Source: Diplonema papillatum (lineage: Eukaryota > Euglenozoa > Diplonemea > Diplonemida > Diplonemidae). From it: a stretch of 64,000 nt of DNA. The stretch lies in NCBI GenBank assembly GCA_030068145.1, contig JAPJBO010000238.1:203771-267770 (forward strand), written 5' to 3'. Below are positions 17,516 to 26,712 of the stretch, one piece after another. Numbering within the stretch: position 1 is the first letter of the stretch; each line of letters starts with the position of its first letter. Position numbers and translations under genes: made by a program. The notes beneath the pieces were generated by a model. That model was given only the letters and a program-made list of their open reading frames with translations. It did not search any database and was not told where the DNA came from.

Positions 17516-18944
17516 AAGACATACAAAACAAAATGAGTACTGCAAAAACGCAGCCAGCAAAGTACTCGGAGTTCTGATCGATGATGCATTCACCGTCCTC
17601 ACGATCGCCACGCGGAATGGCAACCAACCCTACGAACACCTCAGTGTACTTCGAAAGCTCGTAGAATCGAATACGTACTTCGATCACTTGTTTTTTTGTA
17701 AGGGAAAGCGTAGCACCGTCAGTGCTGATCACGAAGAAAGAAACTGGAGCCAGACGCACATGCAACTGGAATCGAAGAATTCGTGCCCAAAGGTAGGTCA
17801 TTTGTTTGATGTGCTCTTCGTTCCTGTACTGCGGATGCATGGCGATCCCCCGACTTACATCTGCGTCAAGCTGCCTCAGGCTTTGGGAGATCGAGAGTTT
17901 GTTGTGAAGGCTGACGTAGAAATTGACGTGCATCGACTCGAGGGTTGCGTCCTGCACATCGGCCTCTGCAATTTTGACTTGCTTCACAGCTTCGTTGGTA
18001 CCGACCTTCAGCGCACCACTGTCGCCAGTCTCTGCAATTTCGTCCTCGTCGTCTTCCTCCTCATCCGTTTCCTCGTGCACGACACTCAGTGTCGGAAACG
18101 AGGGGCAGCAGTTGAACACCACACCCAGTACGGCAGCAGCAGAGACCACAGCACAGACCGTACGAATGCGCCTTAGAGCTGTTTTGTGGTACTCCCGTCC
18201 GAGGTGCTTGCTCTTCGCTGTTCGAAGCGGTGCTCCCCGAGAATTCACGGACCCCTTTAAAAACGCTTCGTTTTTTGGAGTAGAGCTCAGCACGCCAAGG
18301 CCGTGCGCGTCACGACAAACGATGCAGCCGATACCTTCCGGCGTCGAGAAAAAGACCTCTGCAAACTCGTCTGCAGGAGGTGCTGCCGGCTTCACAGGTT
18401 CTGCGCTCGCAGCTGCCTTTTGTTTGGGTGCAAACAGCGGGAAAACGCCGGTTGTCGGTCTTGGCTCTGAACGTGGGGGACGAAAGCGAAGGACAAAGAA
18501 ATGTCCCATTTTTTGCCTTCCCACAGGGGGTGCAAACACAATGACAATTGTGCTTTCACACGCAGAGGCCATCAGTCTCGGAACACGCTGTGCATCCATT
18601 ATCTTGATGGGCGTTGGATACTGCCTGCCGAGGTGGACAGTGCAGTCAGTCACCTCAACTGTCGTCAGGGCGAGGGGCGACTCGTCGTTGAGAGACAGTA
18701 GTAGCTCCTGTTTTCTCTCGTTCGAAAGCCAGCCAGGAGGAAACCTTTGCAGCCATGATTGAAGCTCCTTCAAAGTAGGCAGGCTCTGTACACTGTGTCC
18801 CCGAGCCAGCTGCCCGGCAACAAAGAGAGCGACGCTCCCACACTCAGCCCCCTTCTGCGCCTTCGCCTCGACCCTGTCGCCCTCCTTGCACCCTGCATCG
18901 ATGAGATGGCTGCTCAGACTGTCGAATACATCAAACACCAGCAT
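17349..18944 (-). CDS. Element C protein of about 530 residues, function unknown
   Basis: Starts MLVFDVFDSLSSHLIDAGCK. Residues 34-50 read AECGSVALFVAGQLARG and residues 145-152 GHFFVLRF; a Cys followed by a His in such contexts recalls papain-fold peptidases (a CGxxAL motif and a HFxVL motif). This is only a motif impression. Near residues 265-285 there is a hydrophobic segment (TVCAVVSAAAVLGVVF) followed by an acidic run (ETDEEEDDEDEIAE). The last 50 residues are encoded by the tandem repeat and are probably not original. The frame is long, non-repetitive over about 480 codons and confined to the element, so it is probably element-encoded or captured. No DDE transposase signature was recognised. 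Confidence 0.5.
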   Translation of the reverse strand: MLVFDVFDSLSSHLIDAGCKEGDRVEAKAQKGAECGSVALFVAGQLARGHSVQSLPTLKELQSWLQRFPPGWLSNERKQELLLSLNDESPLALTTVEVTDCTVHLGRQYPTPIKIMDAQRVPRLMASACESTIVIVFAPPVGRQKMGHFFVLRFRPPRSEPRPTTGVFPLFAPKQKAAASAEPVKPAAPPADEFAEVFFSTPEGIGCIVCRDAHGLGVLSSTPKNEAFLKGSVNSRGAPLRTAKSKHLGREYHKTALRRIRTVCAVVSAAAVLGVVFNCCPSFPTLSVVHEETDEEEDDEDEIAETGDSGALKVGTNEAVKQVKIAEADVQDATLESMHVNFYVSLHNKLSISQSLRQLDADVSRGIAMHPQYRNEEHIKQMTYLWARILRFQLHVRLAPVSFFVISTDGATLSLTKKQVIEVRIRFYELSKYTEVFVGLVAIPRGDREDGECIIDQNSEYFAGCVFAVLILFCMSFVSLEHSFWSSLGLSRSPPACCTSGALASSPVHFSHSPPSVLGFGIPPSVIFRES

Positions 18945-19509
18945 CAGAACTGAACGTCTTTGTCTTCACCACCACCCCCCCACCCCCGGATGTTTTTGGA
19001 GGGCCCCCCCTGGATGTTTCGAGGAGTCAGCCCAAGGGCAGGTAAGGGACAGCGGGAAATCTGTCAGCAGGTTATGGATGGATGGACGGGGAAGACGGAG
19101 GGGCAGCAAAGAAAGCCGTGTGGACAAGGAGCGGGTCACGATCACACAGGGGAGCCTAGACCCTGCCGCCTGCAGATTCCAAGGATAGCGTGAGCAGGTG
19201 ACGTACCCTAACACCGAGCACGCTGGCTGGCACGCTGGCTGACTGCCGCCGACCACCCGTGGGGTGCGGGCCTGGCCTGGAGCATGTCGATATTTGGGTA
19301 GACTATGGCCGGCTGGCCCGCCATATTCGCCCTTGAAAGGAGGATCTGGGGTTTCTGTCAGCTCCTGAGCACATCCGGTCCATATGCCGGGGGTTAGGCA
19401 TGTACATAATGTGACATCGCGTGTTCATAGTGTGGGTGACCCGGGATCCGGAGATACCCCCGTTACCCGTTACCCGTTACCCGTGGCCTTATTTTTATGC
19501 ATGCCCCTA

Positions 19510-20718
19510 GGGGGGGTCAAAAGGTCTTTTTTTGCGTCAAAATGGTGACATTTTCAGCCTGTAGACTTAACGGCAGTTTAAGGCTAAAAAAACATGCAAC
19601 CCGCCTCAGAAATGCCCGGAAACGTGTTTTTGGGGAAAGTTTCATGGAAAATGGCCCAGGGGGGGGTGTATTAGTTGATGGTTTTAGGGTGGACACCGTT
19701 TGGTACCGGCTAGCTGCCTGTGTGTGTGCTTCACTGTTCATACCATGCAAAGATGAGGCTACAATCACGTGCAGGCAGCCACAAATGGAAGCAACAAAAG
19801 GGCAAACGACACCCAGGAGGAAGGCAGCTATGAACGTTGCTCGTCTGGATGGTTAACAACGTCCCAAAAGGTTCTCTGGGTCTTGCGCAAGCTGAGGTGT
19901 TGTTGACACCGCAGGCAGCAGCTCTTCCCCGAACTTCTGCTGGGGCGATATTCACAAAGTTCGATGTCTTTCCGAGAAAAACAATGAGATGCTCTCATCC
20001 GTAGTGGGATTTTCCAGATCCCAACGTTTTTGTTGAAGGGATGCACGCGACAGTGTCTTTTATTCAAGTTCGCCTTTCGTACACCACCCCGAAAGGGTCG
20101 CATTGCACACGCACGGAAGACAATACTGGTCACCGGGGTGTATCTCTGGTACCTAACCCCAACGCACGTTGAGCTTGAACAAAAATAGAAAACTGGACTT
20201 GAACGAAAAGGTTCGGCGGTGGATTTATAGGACTGCCACGACATAGCAGCTCAGGGCAGGGTATCTGCAGCTTGCGGTAGCACGCTACACGACACAGGCC
20301 ACTACGAAAGCTGGCGCTGACGTCAAGGACTCGAGGGGGCGGCACGTTACGAAGCCGTACCTCATTGAGTCGCTTGTCGATGCCTCCTACGAAGCCCCAC
20401 CATCCCCAACTCTCAGGAAAGTCTTTTGAGTAAAAATACATAGGTTTGGGCAGTGTTGTTTTCCTTCTTCGGTTCATGCTGTCACTATTTTTGGGGTTGT
20501 CACCTAAAAAGAAGAACACCGGTACCAAACGGTGTCCACCCTGAGTCCAAAAATTGGGCACTCGTAAAAAGGCCTTTTCGGGGCACTTCAGCAGCCAAAA
20601 AGCATGTTTTAGGCATTTCTATACGGTTCTGGGGCGGTTTACCAAATTTTATTGCCTTTCAGGAGCCCCTATGTGGTTCCCAAAAAAATGACCTATTTTG
20701 ACAGCTTTTGACCCCCCC
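19510..20718. mobile_element. DNA element A, copy 2
   Basis: Begins GGGGGGGTCAAAAGGTC directly at the TA that ends element C and finishes CTTTTGACCCCCCC followed by TA (20719-20720). It is close to copy 1 throughout, including the internal 23-base inverted repeat. A two-base insertion (TATCTCTGG versus TATCTGG near 20145) breaks the 243-codon frame present in copy 1. Confidence 0.88.
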
Positions 20719-20720
20719 TA

Positions 20721-21183
20721 ACCCCCCCCCTTTACATCAATGTAATGGGCCTCAAGAATCAGTTTCACGAGGAGAAACATCGGCGACACTTTGCAGGTTT
20801 TCGGAAACCTTAAGTACAAATGGTCACCCACACTGGGAACCCCCCAGAAACATAGCCTGACGCCGGACGCCGGGCCCGGATCCTTATTTAGACCCTTTCA
20901 CGCACGGCACCTGCTTTTCGGGTGTGAATGCACCAGCGGCACGCGCTCCTTCCTCCCCTTCGCCACACCCGAAAAAACAAGTCGATTATAAGGCTTAAGG
21001 TCCAGCAAAGGATCTTGTATTGTACTGTACCATACAGCTTTGGCCCGTGTTTCTTCTCTCCTTCCTTCCCGCACGGACTTCGTTCTGCTTTCATTTCTCG
21101 CGCGGTGGAGACAGCTGTTGCATGTTGCAGGGGTTGTGTGAAGACGGTCGCAGGATTTACGCTGACCCAGGTTCCAGCATTAC
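20721..21183. other. Non-coding stretch
   Basis: C-run right of element A, then unremarkable DNA. CTGCTTTTCGGGTGTGAATG near 20911 resembles the core of repeat J. No gene is seen. Confidence 0.4.
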
Positions 21184-21485
21184 CCGTGAGAAGGAGGTCT
21201 CGCCGCCGTTCGACCTGCTCAACTAAAGGGGGGGGTCGCATAATAACACCAGCGATTATTATTTATTATTCGATTTTGTCGAATACTAAAAAAAGTTCCG
21301 GGTAGCCGAACAGTAGCAGAATCAAGTAGTGGTAGTGTCTTTAGCAACCAGACGTGTGTCAAATAACTGTCATTTTGCGACCCCCTTTACCAGCCCGGGT
21401 CCGAGCGGCAGAAGTGCGACTTCAGGGAGATCCGCATCGACGAGGCAGAGCTCCGCCTGCGGCCTTACCCGCCGGCGCCCGAGTG
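21184..21485 (+). pseudogene. ML-like gene, 5'/middle fragment interrupted by a MITE
   Basis: CCGTTCGACCTGCTCAACTA (21206-21225) and CCCGGGTCCGAGCGGCAGAA (from about 21393) onward are contiguous in the intact gene (21877-21990), but here element H sits between them at the TA. After the match ends (near 21470) the reading frame is not maintained. The fragment lies upstream of the intact gene in the same orientation. Confidence 0.85.
21226..21387. mobile_element. MITE-like element H, copy 1 (162 bp)
   Basis: Ends are AAGGGGGGGGTCGCA and, reverse-complemented from the right, AAGGGGGTCGCA. TA flanks both sides (21224-21225, 21388-21389). Its target is known exactly because the intact paralogue (AACTACGAACCCGGG) lacks it. 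A related copy, diverged on the left, lies at 56231-56363. Confidence 0.85.
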
Positions 21486-21732
21486 GCAGGCTGGAGAAGA
21501 CAAGTCCTGTTTAGGGTGATCCGTTCGGGATTCAAACCTCCGGCAACCGTGAGCAGCACAAACGAAAAATCGCAAGAGACTGTGTATCACCCGCCTATAC
21601 TGTCGACCGTAGACAGCACGGTTCCTTAAAACTTGAAACAGTCCAACAAGCTGCCGAACTCACGAGCCAACAAAAAAAAGGTCTAAATACACGGGATCGA
21701 AAACACACAAAAGTACGAAACCTCACATAACA

Positions 21733-22551
21733 ATGTCGCTGTCCACTATGTCGGCCCCGTTGCTGATCCTTTTCTGCGTGTGTTTGGCGGCGGGGGATCT
21801 GTCGGTCAACGACGCGAAGCGCAGCGTGCTGGCCGGGCCCGCGCTGCGGGTGTGGCGGAAGCACCGGTGCATGAAGCCGTTCGACCTGCTCAACTACGAA
21901 CCCGGGTCCGAGCGGCAGAAGTGCGACTTCAGGGAGATCCGCATCGACGAGGCGGAGCTCCGCCTGCGGCCCCCTTCGGCCGAGTCCACGGGGGACGAAG
22001 CTGGCGGCATCGCATTGGAGGTGTGGGCAAAGGGAGCGTCCGACGACGGCACGTTCTCCGGAACGTTCGAAATCGAGGTGGAAAACGCAGACCTCGGCAC
22101 CGTGGCGCACTACCAGCGGACCGACGCGGGCGGGTCTTCGGTCGAGGTCGTCGCGAAGGACGACGTAGATTCCTCTTCCCCCGGCGGCGAAGCTGGCGCC
22201 CCAGCTGCCAGAGGCAGCAAGCGGCAGTTCTCGTTCTGCTGCGAATTCTTCGGCAGCGCGCACTGCGCGCCAGACGCAGCCGGGAACACGCCGCCGGGGG
22301 CTGCGATCACGGTGTGTCCGACGCTCACCGCCGGCGAGGAGTTCGAGGGCAGCGCCGTCGTGCATTTGCCCGGCTCGTTCGTCGCCGCACGGACGGCGTA
22401 CAAAGCGCGGATGGTGGTGCGGGCCAACTCAGGCGACGTCATCGGCCGGGTGGGCTTCTCCTTCAAGCTGTCGCCGGAAGTGCTCGAGAAACTCGCTGCG
22501 TATCGCGCCAACGAAAGCTCCCGTGCCCAGCAGCCGGCGGAAGAGCTTTGA
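21733..22551 (+). CDS. Secreted protein, probable ML (MD-2-related lipid-recognition) type
   Basis: A 272-residue intronless frame with ATG in AACAATG context. Residues 1-21 (SAPLLILFCVCLAAG core) are a signal peptide. The mature part has PFDLLNYEPGSERQKCDF, a strand FSGTFEIEVENADLG, a Cys pair in FSFCCEFFGSAHC, then ITVCPTLTAGEEFEGS and a late strand-rich block with AYKARMVVRANSGDVIG. The order (lipid-pocket strands, paired Cys, CP...G, then xYxxxxxxxDxxG-like end) suggests an ML/NPC2-type lipid-binding fold, but the match is by pattern only. It likely acts in the secretory pathway, vacuole or outside the cell. A fragment with a MITE lies upstream and a shrunken 3' fragment downstream. Confidence 0.7.
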   Translation: MSLSTMSAPLLILFCVCLAAGDLSVNDAKRSVLAGPALRVWRKHRCMKPFDLLNYEPGSERQKCDFREIRIDEAELRLRPPSAESTGDEAGGIALEVWAKGASDDGTFSGTFEIEVENADLGTVAHYQRTDAGGSSVEVVAKDDVDSSSPGGEAGAPAARGSKRQFSFCCEFFGSAHCAPDAAGNTPPGAAITVCPTLTAGEEFEGSAVVHLPGSFVAARTAYKARMVVRANSGDVIGRVGFSFKLSPEVLEKLAAYRANESSRAQQPAEEL

Positions 22552-22559
22552 AACCCCAA

Positions 22560-23060
22560 ACATAATATAATGGCTAGACACGAAGCGAACGGCAGAAGTC
22601 GAATAACCTGCAACAGACTACAATGCCACACATTTTCTTGCACTAACACTCGCACACACCGACATGTGCTCTATCGTGCCAACGAATGTGAACTCAGTGT
22701 CAGTCGAATGATCCCCGGATATGGCTAGACACAACGCGAAATGATAGCGGGTCCTCAATGAAGTCGAATGGCCTGCAGCAGGGTACAAAAGACAGACCTG
22801 CATGCAGTTCCAGCACGAATACGATGTGCACACCAATATGCGGGATCGTGTTAAGACGAATGTGAACTCGGTGTCAGTCGCATGATCCCCGGATATGGCT
22901 AGACACAACGCGAAACGATAGCGGGTCCTCAATGAAGTCGAATGGCCTGCAGCAGGCTACAAAAGACACACACCTGCATGCAGTTCCAGCACGAGTACGA
23001 TGTGCACACCAATATGCGGGATCGTGTTAAGACGAATGTGAACTCGGTGCCGGTCGCAAG
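22560..23060 (+). repeat. Tandem repeat of about 180 bp in the 3' flank of the ML-like gene
   Basis: Two good units (about 22690-22865 and 22866-23045) and a degenerate first one share GATCCCCGGATATGGCTAGA, GTCGAATGGCCTGCAGCAGG and CAATATGCGGGATCGTG. ATGGCTAGACACAACGCGAA resembles the text near 58780 after the fatty-acid-synthase exon, so this 3'-flank motif is dispersed. Confidence 0.82.
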
Positions 23061-23063
23061 AAC

Positions 23064-23205
23064 AACACGCCGCTTGGGGCTGCGATCACGGTGTGTCTGA
23101 CGCTCGCCGCCGGCGGCGGCGTAAGCTGTCGCCGGAGGTGCTCGAGAACCTCGCTGCGTACCGCGCCAACGAAAGCTTAGCAGCCCGCGGAAGAGCTTTG
23201 ATAAC
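23064..23205 (+). pseudogene. ML-like gene, 3' fragment with internal deletion
   Basis: GGGGCTGCGATCACGGTGTG (matching 22299-22318) is joined after a deletion of about 150 bases to AAGCTGTCGCCGGAGGTGCT (matching 22467 onward), then CGCGCCAACGAAAGC and GAAGAGCTTTGA. The frame is broken. It is downstream of and parallel to the intact gene. Confidence 0.85.
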
Positions 23206-23582
23206 TCAACGTCGAAGAAGTCGAATGGCCTGGAACGGACAGACTACAAAGACACACCACCACTCGCACGAATAAAATATGACCAATACGCGGTATATCG
23301 TGCGAACGAATGCGAACTCGGGTGTCTCAAAAGAAGTTGAATAGCTAGCAAAAGACACACCTACCCTGCACTACCACCCCGCACGAATACAATTATGCAC
23401 ACCTACATTTGGTATTGTACTTACGAATGTGAACTCGGACGTAAACCTCCCGGATTCTCCCAGCCAATTTATACTCTAAACCCCGCTTGTGCCGGGTGGC
23501 CCAGCATGCAAGCCGGTTGTTCTTCAGCCCATCCCTCTCACGGTGCTGAAGGGAAGCACCAGGCAACGAAGAAATACTCGAG

Positions 23583-23690
23583 GGACTGCCTTGTGCTCAT
23601 CTCGAAGGAGGCTTGAGGGGGAGAAAACAATGCAACTGTCTATCGCACCTGGCAGTCTCCTCAAGCATTTCCTAAAAAGCAGGTGCTTAT
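23583..23690 (-). repeat. Dispersed repeat E, copy 2
   Basis: The reverse complement of the outer parts of the unit at 10398: CTTGTGCTCATCTCGAAGGA at one end, AGCATTTCC and GCAGGTGCTT at the other. The middle (TTTAGTGGCGGGCGTAAG) is deleted. Confidence 0.7.
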
Positions 23691-23973
23691 ACAAAAATAA
23701 TTTTCTGAGCACGGGGGCACTGCGTAGAGCTCAAGGCGCCTCTCAGGACAGAGTAACGAGCCCGCCTGACGCAGTACCACGAAGGTGAGACAAGAGGCGC
23801 TAGCACTCTCTCTCTCTTTCTCTGAAAAGGACAGCACAATTGCACGACTGCTTCTCGACCGAGTAGCAGGCCAGGGCGATGGATTTCTTCAATCGGCTGT
23901 TTAAAGCCAAGGACGGCGCCGGTCATCCACTTTCGGGACCGGTGCATTCGGCAGGCGAGTTGTTGCACACTCA

Positions 23974-24403
23974 TTATCGGATGCCGACTTCTACCATGGC
24001 CACCGTCTTGCTGTCGACATGAACCGACACCCTTTGTGGGATCTGATGAGCGACCACTCGACACCTGAAGTCAGCCCTAGGTTCATCCCTCATCGCCATT
24101 CCTTGCTTTACCTCAACTGGCCACTCACCACCAGTCCCGTACCAGGAAATGCACACGCTTTTCTCGATTGTTCAGCTCGAAGTCAACGGCGAGCTCGAAG
24201 TACGAGACGGAGACCTCCTTGCCGGTCAGGTCCATCGCTTCGTCGAGCACCATTCTGCCAGCACCACGAGCATCGTGGGTGTCCTTCCATGCGTTGCGGT
24301 CCGGCGGCCGCCGACGTTGATGGTTTGGCTGGCCGTCGTCCGTTGCAGCTCCCATGTAACTTTGTTGCATTTCAATGAAGCTCCGAACGAAGACATTCGC
24401 CAC
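23974..24403 (-). pseudogene. Possible coding remnant on the minus strand, frameshifted
   Basis: The minus-strand frame starting at 24403 reads MANVFVRSFIEMQQSYMGAA, then MVLDEAMDLTGKEVSVSYFE and LAVDFELNNREK. Near 24165 the protein-like text moves to another frame and continues VCISWYGTGGEWPVEVKQG, then RCRVVAHQIPQRVSVHVDSK to a stop near 23974. Neither segment is repetitive and both have natural amino-acid composition, so this is probably one coding region with a single frameshift. No family is recognised. Confidence 0.35.
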
Positions 24404-24843
24404 TCTCTCTGTCCCTTCCTCTCTCCCGAGCCTCGTGCCCGGGATACCGCTGGGCTATTTGTTGCCACCCCCCTAGCTTAAACATCATGCAGCCCTAGCC
24501 GCGCTTCTCTCGCAGTGAAAGGGAAGCATCCGGCTTGAAAAAAAAATGAAGGAACTTTCTGGGTATGCAGGCGGCATGCGGAACGTACGGATTTCCGCAT
24601 CTGTCTTCTCCTCGGTCGAGACCGGCTCCATTCCATTTTTCAGGCGTTTTACAGAGGTCACTGCAAGTCTGGCAGTCGCTCAATAACGCACGAGTGCTCT
24701 TGGCTGCCTTCGTGGCACCTGCACTTTACTGCTCTTGATGCTCAAGATGCTGTGCAAGGAGAAAGAAACTGCGCATCAACTTCGGTTGGTTGTCGGCAAC
24801 ACCAACGAGTCCAGGGATAGCTGAGTAGGAATCAATGAGTAGA
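24404..24843. other. Non-coding stretch
   Basis: No gene or repeat structure recognised in these 440 bases. Confidence 0.4.
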
Positions 24844-24889
24844 AAGTGAGTGATAACGTGCGTCTTGTTCGCCGCAGTGGCGGTGCCAT
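24844..24889 (+). pseudogene. Esterase gene, 5' fragment 1
   Basis: GTGAGTGATAACGTGCGTCT followed by TGTTCGCCGCAGTGGCGGTG matches the signal-peptide codons of the gene at 26713, but the ATG is lost and only about 45 bases remain. Confidence 0.7.
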
Positions 24890-24975
24890 GTTTGCGCGCT
24901 AGCGGAACTCACCTGCTTTGGTAAGTTTCACGTACGCTGCCAGCTACTAATTTGTTGGAACGATGCGTTGTTGAC

Positions 24976-25045
24976 GGAGATCCCCCCCGCGCCTCTACCC
25001 TATGAAGCGAGTGATAACGTGCGCGCAGTGGTGGTGGTTTGTGCG
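24976..25045 (+). pseudogene. Esterase gene, 5' fragment 2
   Basis: Keeps part of the 5' flank (GAGATCCCCCCCGCGCCTCT) and ATGAAGCGAGTGATAACGTG, then a deletion removes the LLAA codons and shifts the frame. Confidence 0.75.
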
Positions 25046-25164
25046 CACTATGAAACGTAACAAAGCAGATGAGTTCCGCTTTAGTACGCTGCCAACTACT
25101 TCTCGGTGCCAAACCATGCAGTGTTAATGCAAAAAAGAGCAGAAACGAGTCTCGCGATTGACAC

Positions 25165-25430
25165 CTCCAGGAGATCACCCCCGCGCCTCTGCCCAACTCG
25201 GTAAATGTGAAGCGAGTGATAACGTGCGCCTTGCTCGCCGCAGTGGTGATGCCAGGCGTCGCCCTGGACGCATGGACCCGCTGGCGCGGTTTACGCGCGG
25301 TGGACGGGACCTGTGGGGCCTTCTACCTACTTGGAAGGCGTGGAGAGTGCACGACGGAGGACGCGTGCAGGGGGAAGCTCGACTCCGCGCTGGGATCGTC
25401 GAAGACGACGATCGTCAGGGCTCAAAATAA
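25165..25430 (+). pseudogene. Esterase gene, 5' fragment 3
   Basis: Includes the 5' flank (CACCTCCAGGAGATC), the start region (now GTG at 25207 instead of ATG) and codons through KLDSALGSSK, with deletions in the FVIHLEGGG region and after ALDA. It then breaks into unrelated sequence and an E-like piece (CTGCCTTGTGCACAT). It is the longest of three upstream fragments. Confidence 0.85.
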
Positions 25431-25554
25431 TACTCGACGGGCTGCCTTGTGCACATATTGACGGAGGCTAGAGGGAGCAACATCACCTGCTTTGGTACGT
25501 TTCATGTAGTACGTTACCAACTACTAATTCTTAATAGGCAGATTTCTTCTTTAG

Positions 25555-26620
25555 CCCTAAGGTATTTTCGACTTTCTCTTATATCCCTAGCTATTTTCCC
25601 TTTTATCCCTAACTAGGGGTATAAGGGAAAATAGCTAGGGATATAAGAGAAAACAACTAGGGATATAAGAGAACCTATTAGGGATATAAGAGAAAACATT
25701 AGGGATATAAGAGAATGGTTTGTCTCACTGTTCTGCCCACGTGTCCTTCGTGTTTTTTTTTGCCCATTTTTTTGAAACTGCAGGAAGGCGGCTGCGAATG
25801 GGAAGAAGCCATACCGCACCCCTGGCATCGTCAAGTAGCCGGAGTTTCAGCTATGAAGGAATGGCATGGCGGCAATGGGTTTCGGAAGAATACAAACGAA
25901 GAAAACATGTCTGCACTGGATATACTAGTTGCAATCAGCCATAGTTGATTCTGACAATGCCCTGGGAACCTTGTTGGCACAGCAGTGACAGGAGTGTCCA
26001 ACGTCGTTTCTGCACTAAAGGAAGTACCAGGAGTGCTACTGGCGACACTGTGCAACATATTTGCATCCACTGTCTGCCGAAAGAAGCAAGTCCGCCGAAT
26101 TTGTTTGGGTTAGAATGCAAAGAATCTGTGGCGATAATCTGCATCGCCGACGGCGCTGTTATCTCTTCGCACGTCTCTCCGCCGAATTCGTCCTGTTACC
26201 ACCGCAGGCAAATGCTCCAGCCCCAGCCCCAAAGCCTGTTCCCGGCACGACACCCACACGTTTGACACGGCGGATTCAAAGCTCCGCTTATACACAGCCC
26301 ATGTGCTAGAGCATGACGAAGGCAGTGTTGTTGGTGTGAAGGAAACTGATGGCGTATTCGAGGTTGCTTGTGTCATTCGCAGCTCTGGTGCATGCTGCGA
26401 AAAAGTCCCTCTCGTGTCTGTTGATGGACCACACCTAACATATGGGGCATCTTGTTCACCGCAATGACAGTGGACGTAGAACAGCAGAGTATCCCTCTTT
26501 TCTCTTATATCCCTAAAGAGTTTCTCTTATATCCCTAATGCCATTCCCCTATATCCCTAATTAGGGATATAAGGGAAAACTTTTTCAACCCTAGGGATAT
26601 AAGGTAATTACACCCTTCTT
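25555..26620. mobile_element. Candidate element K bounded by AGGGATATAAG arrays
   Basis: At 25570-25715 the motif CTCTTATATCCCTA occurs twice and then AGGGATATAAGAGAA four times in the opposite orientation. At 26500-26612 the same motif occurs in both orientations again. The roughly 1 kb between the two arrays has no recognisable gene. Arrays of one motif at both ends suggest one element, but I could not find matching termini or a target duplication. Confidence 0.45.
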
Positions 26621-26712
26621 AATACCAGCAATGCTTTGCTGACACGCGAAAGTTGCGAGAGATATCACACCTCCAGGAGATCCCCCCCGCGCCTCTGCCC
26701 AACTCGGTAAAT

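Larger units (their letters stand above)
16820..19507. mobile_element. DNA element C (about 2.7 kb)
   Basis: Ends are inverted: left GGCATGCATAAAAATAAG and right CTTATTTTTATGCATGCCCC. TA flanks both sides (16818-16819 and 19508-19509) in a C-rich/G-rich context. Inside both ends lie arrays of CGTTACC in the same orientation (16858-16880 and 19461-19483), a layout parallel to element B. It carries a long minus-strand frame (17349-18944) and an internal 154-bp tandem repeat. Element A follows immediately at its right TA. Confidence 0.82.
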
